Part shown: in pieces, positions 35,981 through 45,633 of the stretch
Numbering within the stretch: the first letter of the stretch is position 1
Layout: every line of letters starts with the position of its first letter
Source of the DNA: an uncultured Methylophaga sp.
GTDB taxonomy: Bacteria; Pseudomonadota; Gammaproteobacteria; GCF-002020875
DNA length: 50,571 nt
NCBI GenBank assembly: GCA_937877715.1
Contig: CALEHW010000061.1
Span: forward strand, 1-50,571
Reading direction: 5' to 3'
Notes under the pieces: model-generated
Told to the model about the DNA's origin: nothing
What the model saw: the letters and a program-made list of their open reading frames with translations, nothing else
Databases searched by the model: none
Translations under genes and position numbers: made by a program

Positions 35981-37161
35981 AGATGGTGCCCAAGCTGGAA
36001 TATGGGTTGATAGAGGGCAACCGCCAGCACCCCAACCATGCCGCCGATCAGCAGAATCAGCAGGGGCTCCAGCATGGTAGTCAGCTGTTGAATACGATGC
36101 TCGACCTCCTCCTCATAGTAGTCCGCCAGGCGCCCCAACATATGAGCCAGCTGACCACTCTCCTCCCCGGCACGAACCATCTGCACCGCAATGGGAGGGA
36201 ACAACTGCTGTTCAGCGAGCGCCCTGGAGAGGGTGACCCCCTGCGTTATCTCCTGGCGCACAATGTTGATCGCCTTTCGAATCACAAGATTATTAGTCAT
36301 TCTGGCAGATGTTGTGAGCCCCATGTGGATTGGAATAGCCGTCTCCTGTAGCGTTGCCAGGGTGCGGCTAAGTCGTGCCACCATCACCTCCCTCAGGGTG
36401 GTGCCAACTATGGGGAAAGAGAGTAGTAAACGATCAACTCCAGTCCTGAAGGGTGTAGAGATACGATAGAGCAGTAGCGGCAGAAGCAGGGAGAGAGTGA
36501 TGGAGAGCATCACCGTAGCCAGATTGTCCTGCAGAAAATGGGCGCTTCCGAGGATCCGTCTTGTCAGTAGTGGAAGTTCGCCCCCAAGGTTGTGAAACAG
36601 AACTTCAAACTGCGGGACCACCTGTAGCAGCAGAAAGAGCGAGATGGTAAGGGTGAAGAGAAAGACCCCCAGGGGGTAGGAGAGGGCCTTCCAGGCCTGG
36701 CGTTTCAGGGCGCGACTCCGTTCACGATGCTCCGCACCCCGTGCCAACAGCAGTGGTAACTGGCCAGCATGTTCACCTGACTGCACCAGATGAATCAGAA
36801 ACGGATCAAAATATTGTGGTCGAGCTGCCACTATCTCCGAGAATGGAGCGCCCTGTTGCAGCTCCAGCGCCATATCCTCGGCTAGCCTTCGCGGCTGAGA
36901 GTCAGAGAGTCCCTGGATGATCCCCTCCAGTGCGCGGGAGAGGGTCAATCCGGAGGAGAGCAGGGTGGCGAGCTGTCTGATAAAGAGAGTGATCTGGGTA
37001 GAGGAGATGGAGAAGAGCTGCTCAGGCAGTGGCACCAGTCGTGGTGTGGTCACCCTTCGGAGCCGGAGCTGCTCTCTGGCACCGTTGCGACTGGTAGCTC
37101 GGAGCTGCCCCCTGACTGCTATGCCAGCCTCGCTGACTCCACGCCAGTAGTAGAGTGTCAC
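35977..37161 (-). CDS. pilC: Type IV pilus inner-membrane platform protein PilC
   Basis: PilC, 394 aa, is the polytopic platform protein that couples the PilB and PilT ATPases to pilus assembly. It has the two tandem GspF-type domains: the first around FIRQLATLLSSGLTLSRALEGI and FLIHLVQSGEHAGQLP, the second around RLSRTLATLQETAIPIHMGL and VQMVRAGEESGQLAHMLGRLADYYEEEVE. Three hydrophobic segments lie in the expected places. No pilB is encoded next to it in this window; the gene is bounded by the divergent fkpB. Confidence 0.93.
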   Translation of the reverse strand: MTLYYWRGVSEAGIAVRGQLRATSRNGAREQLRLRRVTTPRLVPLPEQLFSISSTQITLFIRQLATLLSSGLTLSRALEGIIQGLSDSQPRRLAEDMALELQQGAPFSEIVAARPQYFDPFLIHLVQSGEHAGQLPLLLARGAEHRERSRALKRQAWKALSYPLGVFLFTLTISLFLLLQVVPQFEVLFHNLGGELPLLTRRILGSAHFLQDNLATVMLSITLSLLLPLLLYRISTPFRTGVDRLLLSFPIVGTTLREVMVARLSRTLATLQETAIPIHMGLTTSARMTNNLVIRKAINIVRQEITQGVTLSRALAEQQLFPPIAVQMVRAGEESGQLAHMLGRLADYYEEEVEHRIQQLTTMLEPLLILLIGGMVGVLAVALYQPIFQLGHHL

Positions 37162-37208
37162 CCGATTTGTCCCAAGCGTTCCATAGCCGTAGTGAGTATA
37201 CTACGACG

Positions 37209-37685
37209 ATGTCTGCACAAGGAACTAATCAGCATGGAGTTGCCCAGGGCTCAGAGGTGACGTTGGCTTACCGCCTCTCCATGAGTGACGGCACCGAGAT
37301 TGACAGTGTCACCAGAGAGGATCCGTTTATCTTTACGCTGGGAGATGGCTCCATGATTGCCGGCCTGGAGGATCTGTTGCTGGGGCTACCGGCAGGCTGT
37401 AGTGAGGACTTTCTGGTGGCAGCGCAAGAGGCCTTCGGGGTGCCGGATCCGCAGCAGGTACACGAGATCCCAAGGAGTACATTCGAGCGCGGGCTGGAAC
37501 CGGTTCCAGGAACTGTATTCTCCTTTGTATCACCGTCTGGTGAGGAGATTCCGGCAACTGTGGTCGAGGTTGGCAAGGAGATGGTTATGGTTGACTTCAA
37601 CCACCCACTGGCAGGCAGAGACCTGCAGTTTCATGTGGAAATTATCACCATTAAGGATAACCCGGAGAGAGATGATGAAAATTGA
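37209..37685 (+). CDS. fkpB: FKBP-type peptidyl-prolyl isomerase (SlpA/FkpB)
   Basis: An FKBP-type prolyl isomerase of the SlyD-like group, 158 aa. The FKBP domain has [18 protein letters not shown], and [19 protein letters not shown] forms the active-site edge. An IF (chaperone) domain insert follows from about residue 70. The start at 37209 gives the normal family length; an upstream in-frame start at 37155 would add an unconserved N-terminus. It precedes ispH with a 14-nt overlap, the standard fkpB-ispH pair. Confidence 0.94.
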   Translation: MSAQGTNQHGVAQGSEVTLAYRLSMSDGTEIDSVTREDPFIFTLGDGSMIAGLEDLLLGLPAGCSEDFLVAAQEAFGVPDPQQVHEIPRSTFERGLEPVPGTVFSFVSPSGEEIPATVVEVGKEMVMVDFNHPLAGRDLQFHVEIITIKDNPERDDEN

Positions 37686-38610
37686 GTTGGCTCGCCCGCG
37701 GGGTTTCTGTGCAGGTGTGGAACGGGCGATTACCATTGTGGAGCGCGCACTGGAAATCTTTGGTGCTCCCATATATGTGCGCCATGAGGTAGTTCATAAC
37801 CGTTATGTGGTTGACCAGCTACGTTCCCGGGGGGCGATCTTCGTGCAAGAGCTGGAGGAGATACCGGAGGGTGAGCGGGCCATCTTCAGCGCACACGGGG
37901 TCTCATCTGCAGTGGAGCAGGAGGCGGCGCAGCGTGGCATCAAGGTGTTTGACGCAACCTGTCCCCTGGTGACCAAGGTCCACCTTCAGGTTGTACGCAA
38001 TGCCAGAGAGGGGCGCAGTGTGGCACTGATCGGCCATGCCGGCCATCCAGAGGTGGATGGAACTCTGGGGCGCTATCCCGACAGTAGTGGTGGATCAATT
38101 CATCTGGTGGAGAGTAAAGAGGATGCAGCACAGCTGAAGATATCCCATCCAGAGCAACTCTCATATGCCACCCAGACCACGCTCTCAATGGATGATGCAT
38201 CCACAGTGATTAATGTGCTGCGAGATCGTTTTCCCTCCCTCCAAGGGCCCAAGAGGGACGATATCTGCTACGCCACCCAGAACCGGCAGAATGCAATCAA
38301 GCAGTTGGCATCCCGTTGCGAGTTGGTGCTGGTGGTGGGTTCCGCCAACAGCTCAAATTCCAACCGCCTGCGGGAGATTGCAGAGTCATCAGGCACCACT
38401 GCCTATCTGATTGACTGGGCGGATGAGATTCAGCCGCAGTGGCTGGATGGGGTGACAAGTTGTGTCGGGGTCTCCGCCGGTGCCTCCGCCCCCGAGGTGC
38501 TGGTGCAGGGTGTTATCGAGAGGCTGCAGCAGCTCGGTGCAGAGTGGGGCGGGGAGAGCAGCGGAGAGAGCGAGGATGTCTTCTTTCCACTACCAGAGGA
38601 GTTGCGCTGA
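37672..38610 (+). CDS. ispH: 4-hydroxy-3-methylbut-2-enyl diphosphate reductase
   Basis: IspH, 312 aa, the Fe-S enzyme that makes IPP and DMAPP at the end of the MEP isoprenoid pathway. Cluster cysteines lie in [18 protein letters not shown] and [11 protein letters not shown]. Other blocks are [46 protein letters not shown], and [11 protein letters not shown]. The ATG at 37672, or 37675, fits the conserved [14 protein letters not shown] start. The frame is open upstream to 37357, but that part overlaps fkpB and is not conserved coding sequence. Confidence 0.97.
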   Translation: MMKIELARPRGFCAGVERAITIVERALEIFGAPIYVRHEVVHNRYVVDQLRSRGAIFVQELEEIPEGERAIFSAHGVSSAVEQEAAQRGIKVFDATCPLVTKVHLQVVRNAREGRSVALIGHAGHPEVDGTLGRYPDSSGGSIHLVESKEDAAQLKISHPEQLSYATQTTLSMDDASTVINVLRDRFPSLQGPKRDDICYATQNRQNAIKQLASRCELVLVVGSANSSNSNRLREIAESSGTTAYLIDWADEIQPQWLDGVTSCVGVSAGASAPEVLVQGVIERLQQLGAEWGGESSGESEDVFFPLPEELR

Positions 38611-38620
38611 CCCGCCATTT

Positions 38621-39052
38621 TCACTGCCAACACTCCGCCCCCGATGCTGATCCAGTGATCCCGCGCTCTCCCCTTTCGTTCAGGGTGAAACTGTTGCACC
38701 GCAGATCCTGTAGCTGGGCCCCTGTTGGCGATGCCTGGAGCTGATAGCTGTTATCGGTGGCGGTAATGGAGAGGGTGTAATACCCTCTGTCGGAGTTGTC
38801 ACGGTAGATTGTGGTGGTCGCCCCGCTATAGCTGCCACTCTCCAGGAAGTGGCGTTCAACCCGCTGGGCAAAGGTGACCAGCGCAGTGGTTGCATCACTG
38901 CGCCGCCCCTGCAGCAGCTGCTCCTCATAGGAGGGGAGGGCAACCACAACCAGAATGGCGACAATCGCCAGTGCAACCACCATCTCGATCAGAGTAAACC
39001 CACTCACGGACAGACGCCTATCCGCAGCTGGCAATATTGTCTCCACTGCCAT
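38621..39052 (-). CDS. pilE: Type IV pilin, PilE-like
   Basis: A minor or major type IV pilin of 143 aa. The prepilin cleavage motif is SG^FTLIEMVVALAIVAILVVVALP, with Glu at +5 and a hydrophobic N-terminal helix. The PilE-type block SYEEQLLQGRRSDATTALVTFAQRVERHFLESGSY follows, and Cys residues near the C-terminus (LRCNSF and AECWQ) can form the pilin disulfide loop. ATG at 39052 is used here; a GTG at 39046 has better spacing from GGAGG (39054-39058). It overlaps the upstream fimT by about 35 nt. Most similar in type to PilE of the fimT-pilV-pilW-pilX-pilY1-pilE minor pilin clusters, but the intervening genes are missing. Confidence 0.82.
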   Translation of the reverse strand: MAVETILPAADRRLSVSGFTLIEMVVALAIVAILVVVALPSYEEQLLQGRRSDATTALVTFAQRVERHFLESGSYSGATTTIYRDNSDRGYYTLSITATDNSYQLQASPTGAQLQDLRCNSFTLNERGERGITGSASGAECWQ

Positions 39053-39578
39053 CCTCCGGAATGCCGTCACCATCACCATCCTCACCAATACGGACTCTGC
39101 CGGTGCTGTTGATATAGATTACCTGCGCCCCCTCCAGCTGGTTATTATTGCAGAGTACTAGGCGACTGAAGCTGGTGGAGTCACCGGTCGGCTTGTAGGT
39201 GACCCGATTTTTGAAATTGCCTGCCCCCCGCAGGGTGGCTCCAGTGGGGAGGGGGCCATGCAACTGCAGAATGGTATCTCCCGAATCCACCCTGTTGTCA
39301 CCGTCCTGGTTCACAAATAGGATCCATCCAGACTCCCACTCAGCTGAGCTGTTGCACTGACTGCTGCTGTCACTCTTGCAGATAGATACCTTGCTGTTCT
39401 GCTTTATCGCCTCACTGCGAGCCAGCTGCAGATCACTGCTCAGTTCGGCGCTGATGGTATAGAGTTGGTTGTGTTGAAAAATGGAGGAGAGATCGGGGCT
39501 TAGCTGGCTCAAGAGGATGGCAAGCAGAGCCAGGGTGATCAGCAGTTCTACAATTGTAAATCCCCGGTAACTACTCAC
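39018..39578 (-). CDS. fimT: Minor type IV pilin, FimT/GspH-like
   Basis: A FimT/GspH-type pseudopilin, 186 aa. The prepilin motif RG^FTIVELLITLALLAILL is followed by the FimT-type ELSSDLQLARSEAIKQNSKVSICKS and a C-terminal half with GWILFVNQDGDNRVDSGD. The start is a GTG at 39578 with GGAGG 5 nt upstream, giving a normal short leader (MSSYRG). The frame is open upstream to 39707, but that would give a 49-residue leader encoded in a hairpin region. Some FimT proteins bind DNA during natural transformation; whether this one does is not visible. Confidence 0.82.
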   Translation of the reverse strand: MSSYRGFTIVELLITLALLAILLSQLSPDLSSIFQHNQLYTISAELSSDLQLARSEAIKQNSKVSICKSDSSSQCNSSAEWESGWILFVNQDGDNRVDSGDTILQLHGPLPTGATLRGAGNFKNRVTYKPTGDSTSFSRLVLCNNNQLEGAQVIYINSTGRVRIGEDGDGDGIPEDGSGDNIASCG

Positions 39579-39624
39579 CCATGCCTCCAATACATCTATC
39601 TCCTCAGGGGCCGCCTCCCTCCTT

Positions 39625-39709
39625 GCTTGCCGGCCATTTTTCAGCACCTGCCAAAACTCGCTACGCTTGGACACTGGCAGGCTCTCTCTCTGAATAATGG
39701 CCGGCAAGC
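39625..39709 (-). other. Nested hairpin element between radC and fimT
   Basis: Outer arms GCTTGCCGGCCATT (39625-39638) and its inverted copy (39696-39709) are extended by TTCAG/CTGAA. Inside, an independent 7-bp stem CCTGCCA/TGGCAGG (39647-39653 and 39675-39681) encloses a 21-nt loop. On the minus strand this loop reads GTGTCCAAGCGTAGCGAGTTT. Nearly the same loop occurs in a hairpin at 43706-43742. It is likely a structured RNA or REP-type element in the leader of fimT; no T-run follows, so it is not a typical terminator. Confidence 0.55.
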
Positions 39710-39769
39710 GGGGCGCAGCCAGTTCGTCGACAGATGGATTGGGGGCATAGTTGAGTGGCTATCATCTCT

Positions 39770-40447
39770 TTATAGCAAGCCACGCTCAGCCAGTGAGGTG
39801 GTTGACTTCCCATCACCAATAATAATGTGGTCCAGCAGCCGAATATCTATCAGCGCCAGCGCCTCACCAAGTTGTTTGGTGATTGCACGATCCGATCGAC
39901 TCGGTTCTGCGACTCCTGAGGGGTGGTTGTGGGCGAAGATGACAGCAGCTGCATTGTGGTTGAGTGCACTGCGAACCACCTCGCGGGGATGGACCGAGGC
40001 ACCATCGATGGTACCGGTAAAGAGGATCTCAAAGGTGATGATCTGGTGCTGGTTGTCAAGAAAGAGAGCACCAAAGGCCTCATGCGGATATCCACGCAGA
40101 CGGCTGCTGAGGTAGATTCTGGTTAGCTGTGGGTTAGTGAGCACATCCCCCTTCTGGAGTTGTGCCCTGAGGTGGCGGGAGGAGATCTCCATGGTGGCCT
40201 GCAGCTGGGTGAATTTCGCATCCCCCAGCCCCTTGGCGCTACAGAACTGCTCCCGGCTCGCCTCCAGAAGTTGACGTAGCCCCCCAAAGCGCTCCAGCAG
40301 ATCACGTGCCAGATCGACTGCCGATTTCCCCTTGATCCCGGTACGCAGGAATATCGCCAACAGCTCTGCATCGGAGAGGGAGTCTGCACCCCGCTCCAGC
40401 AGTTTCTCTCTGGGGCGTTCCCCCTCTGGCCAATCACTAATCGCCAC
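39770..40447 (-). CDS. radC: RadC/YicR family JAMM-domain protein
   Basis: A UPF0758 (RadC) protein, 225 aa. The N-terminal helix-hairpin-helix region ([34 protein letters not shown]) precedes a JAB/MPN metalloprotease-like domain with the zinc motif [14 protein letters not shown]. The DNA-repair role once proposed is not supported in E. coli, and the function is unsettled. GTG start at 40447. Its divergent position next to coaBC is typical of gammaproteobacteria. Confidence 0.95.
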   Translation of the reverse strand: MAISDWPEGERPREKLLERGADSLSDAELLAIFLRTGIKGKSAVDLARDLLERFGGLRQLLEASREQFCSAKGLGDAKFTQLQATMEISSRHLRAQLQKGDVLTNPQLTRIYLSSRLRGYPHEAFGALFLDNQHQIITFEILFTGTIDGASVHPREVVRSALNHNAAAVIFAHNHPSGVAEPSRSDRAITKQLGEALALIDIRLLDHIIIGDGKSTTSLAERGLL

Positions 40448-40546
40448 TCTTGCTCTTCCCGGTTGCCTCTTTAACAGGCAATTACAATACTCCGAGCAGG
40501 GGAGATGTTGGGTTACAAAATATTACAGAAACGTAACGGCTTGTCC

Positions 40547-40570
40547 CATAACGAGAGATCTCTCGTTATG
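40547..40570. promoter_or_regulatory. Perfect 24-bp palindrome upstream of coaBC
   Basis: The half-site CATAACGAGAGA (40547-40558) is followed directly by its exact reverse complement (40559-40570). A related single half-site, CTCTCGTTGTG, recurs at 40589-40599. A TATACT -10-like box lies at 40611-40616, only 8 nt before the coaBC ATG. The palindrome is of the size of a dimeric repressor operator in the radC-coaBC divergent region. No regulator gene is adjacent, so the binding protein is unknown. Confidence 0.5.
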
Positions 40571-40624
40571 AGGTGAGTAGTTGCATACTCTCGTTGTGGC
40601 GAGTTCAGGGTATACTTCACTGTC

Positions 40625-41854
40625 ATGATAGAGAGAGCAAAGTTGCAGAATCGAAGAGTTCTACTCGGAGTCACTGGAGGTATTGCCGCCTACAAGAGTG
40701 CTGAGCTTGTGCGCCTGTTGGTTAAGGCGGGTGCAGAGGTGCGTGTGGTCATGACTGATGCCGCTCGGCAGTTTGTGGGTGCGCTGACCTTTCAGGCGCT
40801 CTCTGGAAATCCGGTCCATACCAAACTGCTTGACTCCGGGGCAGAGGCGGGAATGGGCCATATTGAGTTGGCCCGTTGGGCTGACTTGCTGCTGGTGGCA
40901 CCGGCAACGGCAGATTTTCTTGCGCGTCACAGTGTTGGGCGGGCAGATGATCTGCTGACGGCAATCTGTCGGGCAACGACAGCCACTCAACTATTGGCTC
41001 CCGCAATGAATCAGCAGATGTGGCAAGACGGTGCTACCCAGAAAAATGTAGAAGGTCTGAGGCAGCAGGGGATCCAGCTGGTGGGGCCGGATAGTGGGGA
41101 GCAGGCCTGCGGGGATGTGGGTCCAGGGCGGATGGTTGAGCCGGAGCAGATCCTTGAGGTTGTGGCAGCGCAGTTTGAGTCAGGGGTGCTGCAGGGTGAG
41201 CGGGTGTTGATCACCGCAGGCCCTACCCGTGAGCCGCTGGACCCTGTCCGTTTTCTCTCCAACCACAGCTCAGGCAGGATGGGATTTGCTATTGCCCAGG
41301 CAGCGATGGAGGCAGGGGCAGCAGTTACTGTGGTGGCTGGACCTGTCGGCCTGGATATCCCCAGAAGTGTGAAGAGAATAGATGTGGAGCAGGCAGAGGA
41401 GATGGCTGCGGCTGTAGAGAGGGAGGTTGGTGCTGCAACAATATTCATCGCAACTGCCGCAGTGGCGGACTACCGCCCGGCAGAGGTCTCGCAACAGAAA
41501 ATCAAGAAAGAGCGGCTCAACAGTGAAGAGATTAATTTAAGGCTGGTGAAAAATCGCGATATTCTTGCTGAGGTTGCGGCTCGTGATGGTGCCCCTTTTA
41601 CCGTGGGTTTTGCTGCAGAGACAGAGAAGCTTGCCGAACATGCAAAACAGAAGCTCAAGGCAAAAGGGGTGGATATGGTTGCAGCCAACCTGGTCAACAT
41701 GGAGGGGACGGGGTTTGATGCTGAAGATAATGCACTCACCCTGTTCTGGGATGGGGGGGATAGTGAACTGCCACGTACCAACAAAAACCGGCTGGCTCGT
41801 CAGCTGATTCAGCATATTGCAGAGAGAATAAAACAGTCAGGGAAGAGATTATGA
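40625..41854 (+). CDS. coaBC: Bifunctional phosphopantothenoylcysteine synthetase/decarboxylase
   Basis: CoaBC (Dfp), 409 aa, makes 4'-phosphopantetheine on the way to coenzyme A. The N-terminal FMN decarboxylase domain has [19 protein letters not shown], the catalytic His region [21 protein letters not shown], and PAMNQQMW with [10 protein letters not shown]. The C-terminal CTP-dependent synthetase has [25 protein letters not shown] and the KIKK motif (QQKIKKE). With CoaE it covers two stages of CoA synthesis in this window. It overlaps dut by 4 nt. The very short distance to the -10-like box could mean a leaderless transcript or a TTG start at 40643. Confidence 0.96.
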   Translation: MIERAKLQNRRVLLGVTGGIAAYKSAELVRLLVKAGAEVRVVMTDAARQFVGALTFQALSGNPVHTKLLDSGAEAGMGHIELARWADLLLVAPATADFLARHSVGRADDLLTAICRATTATQLLAPAMNQQMWQDGATQKNVEGLRQQGIQLVGPDSGEQACGDVGPGRMVEPEQILEVVAAQFESGVLQGERVLITAGPTREPLDPVRFLSNHSSGRMGFAIAQAAMEAGAAVTVVAGPVGLDIPRSVKRIDVEQAEEMAAAVEREVGAATIFIATAAVADYRPAEVSQQKIKKERLNSEEINLRLVKNRDILAEVAARDGAPFTVGFAAETEKLAEHAKQKLKAKGVDMVAANLVNMEGTGFDAEDNALTLFWDGGDSELPRTNKNRLARQLIQHIAERIKQSGKRL

Positions 41855-42306
41855 AAAAGGTAGAACTGAAGATACTGGATGGGCGCATTGGAATGGAATA
41901 TCCACTACCCCACTATGCCACCGAGGGCTCCGCAGGAATGGATTTACGGGCCTGTATCGATGGACCACTGGATCTGGAGCCCGGGCAGACAGAGTTGATT
42001 CCAACAGGGATTGCGATCCATATGCAGGATGCAAAGATGGCGGCAACCCTGCTGCCCCGCTCCGGACTGGGCCACAAGCATGGGATCGTATTGGGAAATC
42101 TGGTAGGGCTGATCGACTCCGACTATCAGGGGCAGGTTTTTGTCTCCTGCTGGAATCGCGGCTCTGCCACCTTCACCATAGAGCCTGGGGAGCGCATTGC
42201 CCAAATGGTATTTGTCCCGGTGATTCAGGCTGAGTTTGAGGTGGTAGATGAGTTTGATCAGTCAGAGCGCGGTGCCGGTGGTTTTGGCCATACGGGAGCA
42301 AGATGA
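41851..42306 (+). CDS. dut: dUTP diphosphatase
   Basis: Dut, 151 aa, hydrolyses dUTP to dUMP, keeping uracil out of DNA and supplying dTMP synthesis. All five trimeric dUTPase motifs are present: [37 protein letters not shown], and the C-terminal Phe-containing [10 protein letters not shown]. It overlaps coaBC by 4 nt and the next gene begins at the base after its stop. Confidence 0.98.
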   Translation: MKKVELKILDGRIGMEYPLPHYATEGSAGMDLRACIDGPLDLEPGQTELIPTGIAIHMQDAKMAATLLPRSGLGHKHGIVLGNLVGLIDSDYQGQVFVSCWNRGSATFTIEPGERIAQMVFVPVIQAEFEVVDEFDQSERGAGGFGHTGAR

Positions 42307-43683
42307 GTGATTAGAATCCCGGAATCAATATTTCGCGCCTATGATATCCGTGGCATTGTCGATGAGACCCTCACCGAAGAGGTAGTAGAAAAGATAGGTC
42401 AGGCAGTCGGCAGTGAGAGTCAGGCCCGTGGGGCCGGCACCATTGTGGTGGGTCGTGATGGCCGTCTCTCTGGCCCCACACTCCAGGCGGCATTGATGCG
42501 TGGTCTGCAGCAATCGGGGATGGAGGTAATCGATATCGGTCAGACCCCAACCCCGGCCATCTACTATGCTGCAGTTCACCTTAATGCCTCATCTTGTGTA
42601 GCGGTCACCGGTAGCCACAACCCTCCAAACTACAATGGACTCAAGATTGTGGCAGCGGGGGAGACGCTCTCTGCCGGCGCCATCAAGGATCTCCATCGCC
42701 GCATTGTGGAGGATGACCTGCTTAGTGGGGAGGGCTCCATCCGTCAGGCAGAGATCAAGGATGACTATATCAAGCGCATTGTTGATGGGGTCACCATAAA
42801 TCGTCCACTCAGAGTGGTGGTTGACTGCGGTAACGGGGTGGCCGGTGCCATCGCACCCGAGCTGCTGCGAGCGCTGGGGTGTGAGCTCACGGAGCTCTAC
42901 TGTGAGGTGGACGGTACCTTTCCAAACCACCACCCCGACCCTAGCAAACCGGAAAATATGGCAGATCTACGAGAGAAAGTTGCGGAGATGGGTGCTGACC
43001 TTGGCCTCGCCTTTGATGGGGACGGAGATAGGCTTGGGGTAATTGACTCCGCCGGCAATCTGATCTTTGCCGACCGGCAGATTATGCTATATGCCAGAGA
43101 CATTCTCGCCAGAAATCCCGGTGGTGAGGTGGTCTATGATGTGAAGTGTACCCGTAATCTGCCAGAGATTATCCATCAGGCAGGTGGCAGGCCCACCATG
43201 TGGAAGACTGGCCACTCCTTTATCAAGAAAAAGCTGAAGGAGAGCGGGGCTCTGCTGGCGGGGGAGATGAGTGGCCATATCTTTTTCAAGGAGCGCTGGT
43301 ACGGATTTGATGATGCCCTCTATGCAGCGGCACGTCTGTTGGAGATTGTCTCCACTGACCAGCGACCTACCGTTGAGATCTTCGGGGAGCTGCCGGATAC
43401 GGTCAACACCCCAGAGCTCAATATCCAGTTTGCAGAGGGGGAGAACTACGCCTTTATGGATAGGTTGAAACAGCAGGCCAATTTTGAGGGTGGAGAGGTC
43501 AATGATATCGACGGGCTGCGGGTTGACTATCCGCACGGCTGGGGGTTGGTGCGCCCCTCCAATACCACCCCGGTTCTGGTGCTCCGCTTTGAGGCTGAGA
43601 GCGAGGAGACACTGCAGCAGGTACAACAGGCTTTCCGTCAGCAGCTTCTGAACGTACAATCAGATCTGAAATTACCGTTTTAG
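42307..43683 (+). CDS. algC: Phosphomannomutase/phosphoglucomutase
   Basis: An alpha-D-phosphohexomutase of the AlgC type, 458 aa, interconverting hexose-6- and hexose-1-phosphates for lipopolysaccharide and exopolysaccharide synthesis. The N-terminal FRAYDIRG, the phosphoserine loop TGSHNPPNYNG, the metal loop DGDGDRLG, the sugar-binding GEMSGHIFF, and the phosphate-binding RPSNTTPVLVLRFEAE are all present. GTG start, directly after the dut stop. The order coaBC-dut-algC-argB is as in Pseudomonas. Confidence 0.95.
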   Translation: MIRIPESIFRAYDIRGIVDETLTEEVVEKIGQAVGSESQARGAGTIVVGRDGRLSGPTLQAALMRGLQQSGMEVIDIGQTPTPAIYYAAVHLNASSCVAVTGSHNPPNYNGLKIVAAGETLSAGAIKDLHRRIVEDDLLSGEGSIRQAEIKDDYIKRIVDGVTINRPLRVVVDCGNGVAGAIAPELLRALGCELTELYCEVDGTFPNHHPDPSKPENMADLREKVAEMGADLGLAFDGDGDRLGVIDSAGNLIFADRQIMLYARDILARNPGGEVVYDVKCTRNLPEIIHQAGGRPTMWKTGHSFIKKKLKESGALLAGEMSGHIFFKERWYGFDDALYAAARLLEIVSTDQRPTVEIFGELPDTVNTPELNIQFAEGENYAFMDRLKQQANFEGGEVNDIDGLRVDYPHGWGLVRPSNTTPVLVLRFEAESEETLQQVQQAFRQQLLNVQSDLKLPF

Positions 43684-43705
43684 AGAAAGGTGCCAATTCT
43701 GTAGT

Positions 43706-43742
43706 GCATCTGAGTGTTTGAGCGCAGCGAGTTGTCAGATGC
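43706..43742 (+). other. Hairpin with conserved 21-nt loop between algC and argB
   Basis: GCATCTGA (43706-43713) and TCAGATGC (43735-43742) form an 8-bp stem around the loop GTGTTTGAGCGCAGCGAGTTG. The loop differs at only a few positions from that of the minus-strand hairpin at 39647-39681, while the stems are unrelated in sequence. The remaining algC-argB gap (to 43836) is A/T-rich and may hold the argB promoter, but no convincing -35/-10 pair was found. Confidence 0.5.
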
Positions 43743-43815
43743 GCTGTCAGATCAGATAATTACAGAGATTTGAGTGGCTTAGAGGGGTATCATCTACTAC
43801 AAAATTGGTTGTTAA

Positions 43816-44726
<911 letters not shown>

Positions 44727-44727
<1 letters not shown>

Positions 44728-45470
44728 TGGATCAACTTCTTCTCCTTCTAATCTCGTTTATTGCCAACCTCTTCTCCGCTTTCGCCGGTGGAGGGGCAGG
44801 GCTTATTCAGCTGCCGGCCTTGATCTTCCTGGGGCTCCCATTCTCGATTGCGCTGGCTACCCATAAGGTAGCAAGTGTTGCGCTCGGGGTTGGGGCAACC
44901 CTGCGTCACCTGCGTGAGGATGCACTGGAGCGCCGTTTCGCCATCTTCATTCTGGTAGCTGGGCTGCCGGGGGTAATCCTGGGGGCAAGCCTGATTCTGA
45001 CAGTTCCGGACCGTATGGCCGAGGTTGCACTTGGAGTTTTGACTATCACCCTTGGGCTCTACTCCATCTTCAAGCGGGACCTGGGGTTAAGGGTAGAGGA
45101 GAGAAACCGTCATGGTTCCGGTCAGCTGCGTGGAGGGGTTGTGCTCTTCCTAATCGGAATTCTCAATGGCTCACTGACATCAGGGACCGGACTCTTTGTC
45201 ACCCTCTGGCTGGTTCGTTGGTTTGGCCTCGACTACAAACGGGCTGTGGCCTATACCCTGATTCTGGTGGGTATGTTCTGGAACGGCTCCGGGGCAGTTA
45301 CCCTCGGCATATTGGGCGAGATCCACTGGGAGTGGCTGCCGGTGTTGCTGTTGGGATCTCTACTGGGCGGCTACGCAGGTGCTCATCTGGCGATCCTCAA
45401 GGGTAATCGCTGGATCAAACGTGTCTACGAGGCAGTGACGATTCTGGTAGGGATAAAACTGATTTTTTAG
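44727..45470 (+). CDS. TauE/SafE family permease
   Basis: A membrane protein of 247 aa in the TauE/SafE (DUF81) family, sulfite or organosulfonate exporter-like permeases. About eight hydrophobic helices are visible, with the two family repeats: AGGGAGLIQLPALIFLGLP with ATHKVASVALGVG in the first half, and LNGSLTSGTGLFVTLWLVRWFGLDYKRAVAYTLILV in the second. The GTG start overlaps the argB stop by one base. The substrate cannot be predicted from sequence; a role in sulfur-compound transport would fit a sulfur-oxidising host but is only a guess. Confidence 0.85.
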
Positions 45471-45490
45471 TTGGATGGATAACATCCATT

Positions 45491-45518
45491 AAAAAAGGGA
45501 TACAGTTTCCTGTATCCC
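45491..45518 (-). terminator. Rho-independent terminator of the phosphoribulokinase gene
   Basis: A perfect 9-bp stem GGGATACAG/CTGTATCCC (45497-45505 and 45510-45518) with a 4-nt loop. Six A residues (45491-45496) precede it on the plus strand and become a T-run on the minus strand, so it ends minus-strand transcripts coming from prkB. It may also stop plus-strand reading from the permease gene less efficiently. Confidence 0.8.
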
Positions 45519-45580
45519 TACGTTTCAGTTTCTGGATTCCCGCCTCCGCGGGAATGACGAGACTATAATGAGAATTACTG
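45519..45580. mobile_element. MITE-like element, right half
   Basis: It matches the right half of the full element at 35793-35971: TACGTT, then TTCTGGATTCC, a hairpin ATTCCCGC/GCGGGAAT (perfect here, imperfect in the full copy), GACGAG, and the terminal ATAATGAGAATTACTG. The left half and the long hairpin are missing. It lies downstream of prkB. Confidence 0.7.
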
Positions 45581-45633
45581 AAGAGAGGTATGGTTTACAG
45601 TATGCCCCTCTATTGACGGATATGGTCAGGAGA

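Noticed and set aside
37357-37671. In-frame upstream extension of ispH
   Set aside because: It overlaps fkpB in a different frame, and the conserved IspH N-terminus starts at 37672/37675.
39579-39707. In-frame upstream extension of fimT
   Set aside because: It would give a leader of 49 residues encoded by a hairpin element; the GTG at 39578 with GGAGG gives a normal prepilin leader.
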